This document shows positions 42,558 through 51,554 of a stretch of DNA of 64,000 bases, piece by piece. Position 1 is the first letter of the stretch, and every line of letters begins with the position of its first letter. The notes under the pieces were generated by a model. That model ran no database searches, was not told the origin of the DNA, and saw only the letters and a list, made by a program, of their open reading frames with translations. Source of the DNA: Variovorax flavidus. GTDB lineage: Bacteria; Pseudomonadota; Gammaproteobacteria; Burkholderiales; Burkholderiaceae_C. The translations under genes were made by a program, and so were the position numbers. Location: the NCBI RefSeq assembly GCF_030317145.1, contig NZ_JASZYE010000003.1:310001-374000 (forward strand), written 5' to 3'.

Positions 42558-44558
42558 ATGAAGCCCAATGAATTCTCGCAACTGAAGGTGCTGACGGAAG
42601 GCGATTTCTCGCACCGCAGCTTCCTTCGCGAAGAGCGTCACCCCAACTCGGTGACCGCTCCCCCCATCAACCGCGGCTCCATGACGCCCCGCCCCTGGCG
42701 CGGCTTCTGGAACAGCATCGGCACCGCTCTGCTGGTCAAGCTCGGCGCCGGCGGCGCCGCGAAGGCCTCGAAGCAAGGCGCGGCACCCGCTGTGGCCGAG
42801 CAACCATGGCAGCGCGCCGCGACGCAGCGTCGCTGTGCCTTCATGGCGCTGGCGGTGCTCAGCACCGTGATCGCCTCGACGCTGTTCGCACGCGTGCAGC
42901 CCGACTACGACAATGTCTGGCTCGAATACAGCCAGATCGCCCTGTACGGCCTGCTGTCCGGCTGGGTCGTGACCGGCTTCGTGACCGCGCTGATGGGCTT
43001 CTATGTCTCGGTGCGCGGTGACAAGCATGCGCTATCCGCCAAGCAGGTGGCCCACCACCCGATGAACCCCGAGGCGCGGACGGCGATCATCATGCCGATC
43101 TGCAACGAGGACGTGTCCACCGTGTTCGCCGGCCTGCGCGCCACCTGCGAATCGGTCGCCGCGACCGGCCATGCGCAGCAGTTCGACGTGTTTGTGCTGT
43201 CCGACAGCTACACGCCCGAGATCGCCGCCGCCGAGCGTGCCGCCTGGGAAGACCTGCGCGCCGCACTGGCCAGCAGCCCGAACCAGCCGCAGGTCGAGGT
43301 CTACTACCGCCTGCGCACCCGCCGCACGCACCGCAAGGCCGGCAACGTCGCCGACTTCTGCCGCCGCTGGGGCAAGGACTACCGCTACATGGTCGTGCTC
43401 GACGCCGACAGCGTCATGAGCGGCGACTGCCTGACCTCGATGGTCAAGCTGATGGAAGCCAACCCCACCGCCGGCATCATCCAGACCGCGACGCAGGCCA
43501 TCGGCCACGTCACGCTGCACGCCCGCGCGCAGCAGTTCGCCTCGCGCATGACGGGCCGCCTGTTCACGCTCGGCATGCAGTTCTGGCAGCTCGGCGAATC
43601 GCACTACTGGGGCCACAACGCGATCATCCGCGTCCAGCCCTTCATGGACCACTGCGCGCTGGCGCCCATCAAGGGCAAGGGCGGCATGTCCGGCGGCATC
43701 ATGTCGCACGACTTCGTCGAAGCCGCGCTGATGCGCCGTGCCGGTTATCACGTGTGGCTGGTGGCCGATCTGGTCGGCAGCTACGAGCAGCAACCGCCGG
43801 ACCTGCTGTCCGAACTGCAGCGCGACCGCCGCTGGTGCCAGGGCAACCTGCAGAACGCCCGCCTGATGGCCGAGCCGGGTCTGCACTCGGTGCACCGCGC
43901 GATGTTCGTCACCGGCACGCTGGCCTATGTGTCCGCGCCCCTGTGGCTGGCCTTCCTGACGCTGGGCACCGCCCTGTGGCTGACGGGTTCGAGCGTTGTC
44001 GAGCACTGGCTCGCGATGCCGATGGAACTGGCTGGCCTCTGGCTGTGGACGCTCTGCCTGCTGTTCCTGCCGCGCGTGCTGGGGATCATCGCCGTGGTGA
44101 TTCGCGGCGAGCAGCGTCAGTTCGGCGGCGTGGGTGGCCTGCTGAAGAGCGCCGCCCTCGAAAGCGCCCTCGCCATCGTGCAGGCGCCGGTTCGCATGCT
44201 GGCTCATTCGCTGTTCGTGGTCGTGGCGCTCACCGGCATCAAGCTGGACTGGAAGTCGCCTCCTCGTGAAGCCGCTGCGGTGCCATGGCGCATTGCCGTC
44301 GCCCAACTGGCGCCGATGACGCTGGTGATTGCCGCGCTCGCCGTGGGCATCGCACTGATCGACGCCAGCGCGCTGGCCTGGCTGATGCCGGTGGGTCTGC
44401 CGCTGCTGCTGGCGATCCCGCTGACGGTGCTGACCAGCCAGATCGCGCTCGGCAATTCGCTGCGCGACAAGGGCTTCCTGCTGATTCCGGAAGAATCGCG
44501 TTCGCCGGCCGTTCTGCGGCGTGCGTGGATGCACGCAGTGCGACTGGCTCGCGCCTAA
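42558..44558 (+). CDS. opgH: Glucan biosynthesis glucosyltransferase OpgH (MdoH)
   Basis: A 666-residue membrane glucosyltransferase of family GT2 that builds the beta-1,2-glucan backbone of osmoregulated periplasmic glucans from UDP-glucose. The glycosyltransferase signatures are DADSVMSGD, SHDFVEAALMRRAGY and the QxxRW motif as QRDRRWCQGN, placed between N-terminal and C-terminal groups of membrane helices. It is shorter than the 847-residue E. coli protein, mainly at the termini. The ATG at 42558 is used because the cytoplasmic MKPNEFSQL start is well placed and the upstream frame lies in the leader. No opgG is adjacent, unlike in enterobacteria. Confidence 0.9.
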   Translation: MKPNEFSQLKVLTEGDFSHRSFLREERHPNSVTAPPINRGSMTPRPWRGFWNSIGTALLVKLGAGGAAKASKQGAAPAVAEQPWQRAATQRRCAFMALAVLSTVIASTLFARVQPDYDNVWLEYSQIALYGLLSGWVVTGFVTALMGFYVSVRGDKHALSAKQVAHHPMNPEARTAIIMPICNEDVSTVFAGLRATCESVAATGHAQQFDVFVLSDSYTPEIAAAERAAWEDLRAALASSPNQPQVEVYYRLRTRRTHRKAGNVADFCRRWGKDYRYMVVLDADSVMSGDCLTSMVKLMEANPTAGIIQTATQAIGHVTLHARAQQFASRMTGRLFTLGMQFWQLGESHYWGHNAIIRVQPFMDHCALAPIKGKGGMSGGIMSHDFVEAALMRRAGYHVWLVADLVGSYEQQPPDLLSELQRDRRWCQGNLQNARLMAEPGLHSVHRAMFVTGTLAYVSAPLWLAFLTLGTALWLTGSSVVEHWLAMPMELAGLWLWTLCLLFLPRVLGIIAVVIRGEQRQFGGVGGLLKSAALESALAIVQAPVRMLAHSLFVVVALTGIKLDWKSPPREAAAVPWRIAVAQLAPMTLVIAALAVGIALIDASALAWLMPVGLPLLLAIPLTVLTSQIALGNSLRDKGFLLIPEESRSPAVLRRAWMHAVRLARA

Positions 44559-44574
44559 GCCATCTCACCGCCAT

Positions 44575-44602
44575 GAAAAAGCCCGCTTCGGCGGGCTTTT
44601 TC
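44575..44602 (+). terminator. Intrinsic terminator after opgH
   Basis: AAAAA-GCCCGC-TTCG-GCGGGC-TTTTT: a perfect 6-bp GC stem, tetraloop and flanking A/T tracts, so it can work in both directions. It lies between the convergent opgH and ffh genes. Confidence 0.9.
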
Positions 44603-44607
44603 TTTTC

Positions 44608-44701
44608 CAGGAATACCGCGGAACCGGCTACGCCGGGCCGCTGGTATTGCCCCCTGAAAGGGGGTGGAGAGCGACACGAAGTGCGGGAGCCTGGGGGTAA
44701 G
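44608..44701 (-). repeat. Dispersed hairpin-forming intergenic repeat, copy 3
   Basis: Inverted relative to copy 1. The outer stem is AATACC (44612-44617) with GGTATT (44643-44648), again a paired substitution. It ends at the ffh stop codon, next to the intrinsic terminator. Confidence 0.85.
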
Positions 44702-46087
44702 TCAAAACCTCGGCATGCCGCCACCACCACCCATGCCCGGCATGCCCTTCATGCCGCCCATGCGCTTCATCATCTTCATGAGGCCGCCGCCCTTCATCTT
44801 CTTCATCATCCCCTGCATCTGCTCGAACTCGTTGAGCAGGCGGTTCACTTCCTGAACCTGAACCCCGGCACCGGCCGCGATGCGGCGCTTGCGCGTGGCC
44901 TTCAGCAGTTCGGGCTTGCGGCGCTCCAGCGGGGTCATGCTGTTGATGATCCCTTCCTTGCGGCGGATGTCGCGTTCGGCGCGGGTCATGTCGGCCTCGG
45001 TGGCCTTGGCGGCCATCTGCGCGGGCAGCTTGTCCATGATGCTGGAGAGCCCGCCCATCTGCTTCATCTGCTGCAACTGGCCGAGGAAATCGTTGAGGTC
45101 GAAACCGGCACCGCTCTTGACCTTGGCCGCCAGCTTCTGCGCCGCGGCGACGTCCACGCCGGCCGTGACCTGCTCGACCAGCGCGACGATGTCGCCCATG
45201 CCCAGGATGCGGCCGGCATGGCGCTCGGCGTCGAACACTTCCAGCCCATCGATCTTCTCGCTGACACCGGCGAACTTGATCGGCACGCCCGTGACCTGAC
45301 GCACCGACAGCGCCGCGCCACCGCGCGAATCGCCGTCGGTCTTGGTGAGGATGATGCCGGTCAGCGGCAGCGCTTCCTTGAAAGCCTTGGCGGTGTTGAT
45401 CGCATCCTGGCCCTGCATCGCGTCGACCACGAACAGCGTCTCGATCGGATTGAGCGCAGCGTGCAGTTGCTGGATCTCGGTCATGAGCACTTCGTCGATC
45501 GCGAGCCGGCCGGCCGTGTCGACCAGCAGCACGTCGAAGAAGTGGCGCTTGGCGTGGTCGAGCGCGGCGCGCGCGATATCGAGCGGCTTCTGGTCCGGGC
45601 TGCTGGGGAACCATTCGGCGCCGGCCTGCTTGGTGACGGTCTTGAGCTGCTCGATGGCCGCGGGCCGGTACACGTCGCCCGACACGGTCAGCACCTTCTT
45701 CTTGCGCTTCTCGATCAGGTGCTTCGCTAGCTTGGCGGTCGTGGTGGTCTTGCCAGCGCCTTGCAGGCCGGCCATCAGGATCACCGCCGGTGGCTGCGCG
45801 ACAAGATTGATGTCCGCCACGCCCTCTCCCATCGTCGCGGCGAGTTCCCGGTTGACGATGCCGACCAGCGCCTGTCCCGGCTTCAGCGAGCCCAGCACTT
45901 CCTGCCCCAGCGCCTTTTCCTTGACGCGCGCGACGAAGTCACGAACGACCGGCAGCGCCACGTCGGCTTCGAGCAGGGCCATGCGCACCTCGCGCAGCAT
46001 GTCCTGCACGTTGCTTTCGGTGATCCGGGCCTGCCCGCTCATCGTCTTGACGAGGCGGGAGAACTTTTCTGTGAGGGCGGTGGCCAT
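44702..46087 (-). CDS. ffh: Signal recognition particle protein Ffh
   Basis: A 461-residue SRP GTPase that targets nascent membrane proteins together with 4.5S RNA. The N domain begins MATALTEKFSRLVKTMSGQ; the G domain has GLQGAGKTTTTAKLA, DTAGRLAIDE and TKTDGDSRGG; the M domain ends in a methionine-rich tail (KMKGGGLMKMMKRMGGMKG) ending in a glycine run and PRF. The ATG at 46087 is chosen because longer in-frame versions read into a repeat copy. Confidence 0.97.
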   Translation of the reverse strand: MATALTEKFSRLVKTMSGQARITESNVQDMLREVRMALLEADVALPVVRDFVARVKEKALGQEVLGSLKPGQALVGIVNRELAATMGEGVADINLVAQPPAVILMAGLQGAGKTTTTAKLAKHLIEKRKKKVLTVSGDVYRPAAIEQLKTVTKQAGAEWFPSSPDQKPLDIARAALDHAKRHFFDVLLVDTAGRLAIDEVLMTEIQQLHAALNPIETLFVVDAMQGQDAINTAKAFKEALPLTGIILTKTDGDSRGGAALSVRQVTGVPIKFAGVSEKIDGLEVFDAERHAGRILGMGDIVALVEQVTAGVDVAAAQKLAAKVKSGAGFDLNDFLGQLQQMKQMGGLSSIMDKLPAQMAAKATEADMTRAERDIRRKEGIINSMTPLERRKPELLKATRKRRIAAGAGVQVQEVNRLLNEFEQMQGMMKKMKGGGLMKMMKRMGGMKGMPGMGGGGGMPRF

Positions 46088-46135
46088 GAAGAGGTACCTT
46101 GTTGCTCCGCTGAAGCAGAGCGAAAGAAAGTCGTG

Positions 46136-46229
46136 AAACACCGCGGATCCGGCTCCGCCGGTCCACTGGTGTTGCCCCCGGCAGGGGGTTGGCAAAGCGA
46201 CACGAGTGCGCGAAGCCTGGGGGCAAGCC
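46136..46229 (-). repeat. Dispersed hairpin-forming intergenic repeat, copy 4
   Basis: Inverted relative to copy 1. The outer stem is AACACC (46137-46142) with GGTGTT (46168-46173); the inner stem is GGA-CCGGC with GCCGG-TCC. It lies between the divergent ffh and ccsA-like genes, so it sits in a promoter region. Confidence 0.85.
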
Positions 46230-46243
46230 ATTAAACTCGACCG

Positions 46244-47053
46244 ATGATTTTAGCGATCCCCTCCCCGCTCGGCGTGGCACTGGGCATCGCCACCGCCGCA
46301 GCCTATGGCTTCACCGCGGCGGCATCCTCCTGGCTCAGCCGCTCGTCCACACAGTCGCTGCTGGCGCTGGCGTGGCTGCTGCATGCGTTCGCGCTGGGCT
46401 GCGGGCTGGTCGGCGGCACCCCGCGCTTCGGTTTCGCGCCCGCGATTTCGGTCACTGCCTGGCTGGTGCTGACGGTCTACGCCATCGAGAGCCGGATGTA
46501 TCCGCAACTGAAGGTGCGCCGTGCCCTCGCAGCGCTCGGCGCGGCGCCCGTGTTGCTCGCCGTGCTGTTTCCGGGCACGCCGCTGCATGTTTCCGCCTCG
46601 CCCTGGCTGCCGCTGCACCTGGCGCTGGGCATCGCTTCCTATGGCCTGTTCGGCGCAGCGGTGATCCACGCCTGGCTCATGACCCGCGCCGAAAAGCAGA
46701 TCCGCCTGGCGGCCGAACCGCAGGGCGGCGTTCCTCTTCTCACCATGGAGCGCCTGACCTTCCGCTTCGTGGCTGCAGGCTTCGTGCTGCTGTCGGCCAC
46801 GCTGCTCGCGGGACTTCTCTTCAGCGAAACCCTCTACGGCACCGCCGTGCGCGGCTGGAAGTGGGACCACAAGACCGTGTTCTCGGTGCTGGCCTGGCTG
46901 GCCTTCGCCGTCCTGCTGATCGGGCGCGCACGCTTCGGCTGGCGCGGGCGCACCGCGCGCCGCGTGCTCTACGCGGGCTCAGCCCTGCTGGTGCTGGCCT
47001 ACGTGGGTTCGCGCTTCGTGCTCGAAGTCGTCCTCTCGCGCACCCCCGCATGA
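46244..47053 (+). CDS. CcsA/HemX-family cytochrome c assembly membrane protein
   Basis: A 269-residue polytopic protein with about eight hydrophobic helices. The conserved GWKWDHKTVFSVLAW segment and its histidine resemble the heme-handling tryptophan-rich motif of CcsA/CcmC-like proteins. In Burkholderiales such YpjD/HemX-like genes typically lie next to ffh. It probably functions in heme or cytochrome c maturation, but no partner ResB-like gene is adjacent. The stop overlaps the next gene's start. Confidence 0.8.
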   Translation: MILAIPSPLGVALGIATAAAYGFTAAASSWLSRSSTQSLLALAWLLHAFALGCGLVGGTPRFGFAPAISVTAWLVLTVYAIESRMYPQLKVRRALAALGAAPVLLAVLFPGTPLHVSASPWLPLHLALGIASYGLFGAAVIHAWLMTRAEKQIRLAAEPQGGVPLLTMERLTFRFVAAGFVLLSATLLAGLLFSETLYGTAVRGWKWDHKTVFSVLAWLAFAVLLIGRARFGWRGRTARRVLYAGSALLVLAYVGSRFVLEVVLSRTPA

Positions 47054-47286
47054 AATACCTTCTCGTCTTCGCCGTTCTCTTCGTGGCGATCTGGATCTGG
47101 CGCAAGAACCGTCGCGAGGAAATGCAGTCGCGCCCACCGCCGCCTGCCAAGCCGCCGGCCGTCGGCGCACCGCAAGCCATGGTGCGCTGCGCCCATTGCG
47201 GGCTCCACCTACCGGCATCCGACGCCATCACCGGTCCAGAAGGCGTGTACTGCAGCGCGGCCCACCGCCAAGCCGCGGGCAGATGA
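47050..47286 (+). CDS. PP0621-like small protein with zinc-ribbon-like cysteines
   Basis: A 78-residue protein with one N-terminal membrane helix (KYLLVFAVLFVAIWIW), a basic and proline-rich linker, and a C-terminal segment MVRCAHCGLHLPASDAITG ending YCSAAHRQ. The CxxC plus a later CxxxH could bind zinc. This layout is that of the PP0621 family of unknown function. The ATG overlaps the stop of the upstream gene. Confidence 0.8.
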   Translation: MKYLLVFAVLFVAIWIWRKNRREEMQSRPPPPAKPPAVGAPQAMVRCAHCGLHLPASDAITGPEGVYCSAAHRQAAGR

Positions 47287-47378
47287 CACACCCCCAGGCT
47301 TGCCCACTTCGTGTGGCCGCCAACCCCCTTGCAGGGGGCAATACCGGCAGCCCGGCCAAGCCGGTTCTGCGGTATTTC
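47287..47378 (+). repeat. Dispersed hairpin-forming intergenic repeat, copy 5
   Basis: Same orientation as copy 1. The outer stem is AATACCG (47340-47346) with CGGTATT (47370-47376) and the inner stem CCGGC/GCCGG. It lies between two same-strand genes. Confidence 0.85.
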
Positions 47379-47419
47379 CCGAACAAACCCCACCGACTCC
47401 CGGCCTGGGGGCGACCCCA

Positions 47420-49099
47420 ATGACCTGGGCGCGAAACGACCCGGCTACCGACTGGAGTTCGCTCGAGCACTTCAGCGGCGAGAGTACGGCGTTGCAGCGC
47501 CTGTGGCGTGGCTTCATGGCCGCGCGATGCTTTGTCGCAGCGGTGCTGCTGCTGTTGCAGGCCGTGGCCATGGTGCTCGGGCAGCCCTCGCAGCCGGCCG
47601 CCATTGCGCTGTCGGGCGGCTACCTGGTCGCGGCACTGCTGGCGGCGCGCTTTGCGCCATTCAAACCGATACGCGGTGTCGGCGGCGCGTGGCTCTCGAC
47701 CATCGGGGTCGACCTCGTCACCTTCACGGCGCTGCAAATGCTGCAGGTCGGCAGCATCAACTACACGCCGCTGTTCGCACTGCCCGTCCTGATGGGGGCG
47801 GTGCTGGGCACGAGTGCGGTGGGCCTCGGCACCACAGCCGCAGCCACCTTGCTGCTGCTCGCCCATGCGACGTGGTACTGGCTGGAACAGCCCACCGACA
47901 CCTCGCCCCGATTCGTCCAGGCAGCGCTGACCGGTACCGGGCTCTTCGTGGTGGCCTTGCTGGCGCACGAACTGGCGCGCCGGCTGACGCGCGAGGAAGC
48001 GGTGGCGGAGCGCAACCGCAGCGCCGCGCAAATGCATGCGCTGGTCAACGACCTCGTGATCGAGACGCTGAGCGAAGGCGTCCTGGTGATCGACGCCCAG
48101 GGCCAGGTGCATGCCGCCAATCCCGCTGCCGATGCCATCCTCGGCCAGGGGCTCGCGGAGCTCCCGCTGCCGATGGCGCTGAGCGCGCATCCCGCATGGG
48201 CTCCGCTCGCCGCGCTCGCACGCCAGACCTTCGCGCGGCGCACGCCCCAGTCGAAGGAAATCCCCGTCGCGCAGGCGCAGGGCGCAGCGCGCGAGGTCCG
48301 GGTGCGCACACGCCTCACACAGACGAGGGATCGCCACACCGAGAGCCTGTGCGTGATGTTCCTGCAGGATCTGCGCGAACTCGAAGCCCGCATCCGCACC
48401 GAGAAGCTGGCCGCCATGGGCCGCATGTCGGCAGCGGTCGCGCACGAGATCCGCAACCCGCTCGCCGCCATCACCCAGGCCAGCGCACTGCTCAGCGAAG
48501 ACCTGGTCGACCCTGCGCACCGGCAGCTCACGACGATGGTCCAGCAGAACGCACAGCGGCTGTCGCGCATCGTCGACGACGTGCTCGATGTGGCGCGCGC
48601 GCGGCAACAGCGGGTACTGCCGCTCGGCGAGCAGGTCACCCTCGACCCGACCGTGCGCACGCTCGCGGAGGAGTGGGTGCAACACGCACAGCGGCAAGGC
48701 GTGCTGCTGGCGCTCGACGCGACCGGCAGCGACGTGCGCTTCGACGTCGAGCACCTGCGCCGCATCCTCGTGAACCTGCTCGACAACGCCGCGCGCTATG
48801 CCGGGGATCGCGACGGTTCGATCCAGATCACGACGCGCATCAACTCTGCCGGCCGGCCCTGCCTCCAGATCTGGAGCGACGGCGCGCCGCTCGAACCCGC
48901 GGTGCAGCGGCATCTGTTCGAGCCCTTCTTTTCTTCCGAAAGCCGATCGAGCGGCCTGGGCCTGTTCCTGTGCCGCGAGTTGTGCGAACGCCACGGCGCG
49001 ACGATCGGCTACGAGCGCCGCGCGCTCTCGCCGGCGGGGCCGGAGGGCAACGAGTTCTTCGTGGCATTTGCCGCCGCCGAAAACCGACTGACACAATAG
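47420..49099 (+). CDS. pilS: PilS-type sensor histidine kinase
   Basis: A 559-residue kinase. The N-terminal third holds about six hydrophobic helices (from FMAARCFVAAVLLLLQAVAM to TGTGLFVVALLAHEL), as in PilS, followed by a PAS-like domain (MHALVNDLVIETLSEGVLVID), the phospho-acceptor VAHEIRNPLAAI and the ATP-binding boxes NLLDNAARYA and SSGLGLFLCRELCE. PilS responds to pilin levels in the membrane. The regulator follows directly. The ATG at 47420 has a weak ribosome site; longer versions run into the repeat copy. Confidence 0.82.
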   Translation: MTWARNDPATDWSSLEHFSGESTALQRLWRGFMAARCFVAAVLLLLQAVAMVLGQPSQPAAIALSGGYLVAALLAARFAPFKPIRGVGGAWLSTIGVDLVTFTALQMLQVGSINYTPLFALPVLMGAVLGTSAVGLGTTAAATLLLLAHATWYWLEQPTDTSPRFVQAALTGTGLFVVALLAHELARRLTREEAVAERNRSAAQMHALVNDLVIETLSEGVLVIDAQGQVHAANPAADAILGQGLAELPLPMALSAHPAWAPLAALARQTFARRTPQSKEIPVAQAQGAAREVRVRTRLTQTRDRHTESLCVMFLQDLRELEARIRTEKLAAMGRMSAAVAHEIRNPLAAITQASALLSEDLVDPAHRQLTTMVQQNAQRLSRIVDDVLDVARARQQRVLPLGEQVTLDPTVRTLAEEWVQHAQRQGVLLALDATGSDVRFDVEHLRRILVNLLDNAARYAGDRDGSIQITTRINSAGRPCLQIWSDGAPLEPAVQRHLFEPFFSSESRSSGLGLFLCRELCERHGATIGYERRALSPAGPEGNEFFVAFAAAENRLTQ

Positions 49100-49103
49100 C
49101 GGC

Positions 49104-50616
<1,513 letters not shown>

Positions 50617-50624
<8 letters not shown>

Positions 50625-51207
50625 GGCCGGTGCCGGGCTCTGGGAGTCCGGCTGGTACCGCTTCGCCCGTCAGCTGCGCTCCCCCAATTTCGGGCCACGG
50701 CCGGACGGCGCGCAGATCGACCTCATCGTCCTGCATTCGATCAGCCTGCCGCCCGGCCGCTACGGTGGCGACGAGGTGCAGCAGCTCTTCACGAATCGCC
50801 TCGACTGGGACGCGCATCCGTACTTCGCCACCATCCGCGGCCTGGAGGTCTCGGCGCACTTCTATATAAGACGCAACGGCGAACTGTGGCAGTTCGTGAG
50901 CTGCGACGACCGCGCGTGGCACGCCGGCGCATCGTCGTGGCGCGGCCGGGCGAACTGCAACGACGATTCCATCGGCATCGAGCTGGAAGGCCTGGAAGGC
51001 GAGCCCTTCGAAGGCGGGCAGTACGAAACCCTGGCCAGCCTGTGCCCGGCGCTCGCGCAGCGCTACGCGATCGCATTCATTGCCGGCCATGAGCACATTG
51101 CGCCGGGCCGCAAGGAAGACCCCGGCCCCGGCTTCGACTGGCCCGTTCTGCGCGAGGAACTCGGCTGGGATCCGGCGATGTTTCCTCCGGGCGTCGCAAC
51201 ACGCTGA
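50617..51207 (+). CDS. ampD: 1,6-anhydro-N-acetylmuramyl-L-alanine amidase AmpD
   Basis: A 196-residue cytoplasmic zinc amidase of peptidoglycan recycling. The zinc and catalytic residues lie in VLHSISLPPGRYGG, the second histidine region VSAHFYIRRNGE and GHEHIAPGRKEDPGPGFDW near the end; RAWHAGASSW is also conserved. ATG codons at 50590, 50605 and 50617 are possible; 50617 best fits E. coli AmpD and overlaps the pilR stop. Loss of such enzymes derepresses AmpC beta-lactamase in other bacteria, but no ampR or ampC is nearby. Confidence 0.93.
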
Positions 51208-51330
51208 AATTTTTCAATCGCGAAGCAACGGGCGATGTGTCCCGGATGCATCGCCGCGAACGATCCCTCCGGGCCACGCAAGCGCAGCAACCATGCGCTT
51301 TTCAGGCCCAAATCCCTCGGAAACCCCCGT

Positions 51331-51368
51331 GGATCGCGGACCCGGCTACCGTGGGGCACTGGTGATGC
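51331..51368 (-). repeat. Decayed fragment of the dispersed intergenic repeat
   Basis: The segment GATCGCGGACCCGGCTAC followed by GGGGCACTGGTGATGC matches the stem portion of the inverted copies with scattered changes, but the outer stem no longer pairs and the Gly/Cys-rich flank is absent. Confidence 0.55.
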
Positions 51369-51428
51369 GGGAAAAATGTGCCTTCAGCGTTCACCAACAA
51401 AAATCACAGTCGTTGTAGATTGTCGAAA

Positions 51429-51444
51429 ACACTATATCTAGTGG
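51429..51444 (+). promoter_or_regulatory. NrdR box 1
   Basis: ACACTATATCTAGTGG resembles the NrdR consensus ACACWATATWTWGTGT. Its centre is 32 bases from box 2, about three helical turns, the usual paired arrangement for this ribonucleotide reductase repressor. Confidence 0.75.
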
Positions 51445-51460
51445 GTTGTAGACCCCATAG

Positions 51461-51476
51461 GCCCCAGATATAGTGT
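51461..51476 (-). promoter_or_regulatory. NrdR box 2
   Basis: Read on the minus strand it starts ACACTATATCTGGGG, nearly identical to box 1. The pair lies 79-126 bases before the nrdA start. Confidence 0.75.
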
Positions 51477-51554
51477 GCCCTGCCCGGCGCTTACCGCCCG
51501 GAACTATGGCCAGCACAGTACTGCCGCCCAACAAGAATTGCCAACGAGGATCGA

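Larger units (their letters stand above)
51208..51554. other. Promoter region of the nrdA-nrdB genes
   Basis: The 347-base gap holds a decayed repeat copy (51331-51368) and two NrdR-box-like inverted elements, then a clear ACGAGGA ribosome site just before the nrdA ATG. No tRNA or small RNA was recognised. Confidence 0.7.

Noticed and set aside
46088..46231. N-terminal extension of Ffh up to 46231.
   Set aside because: The extra residues are translated from a dispersed repeat copy; the conserved protein begins at 46087.
47300..47419. N-terminal extension of the PilS-like kinase.
   Set aside because: It reads through repeat copy 5 (PCRGQYRQPGQAG) and has no counterpart in kinases.
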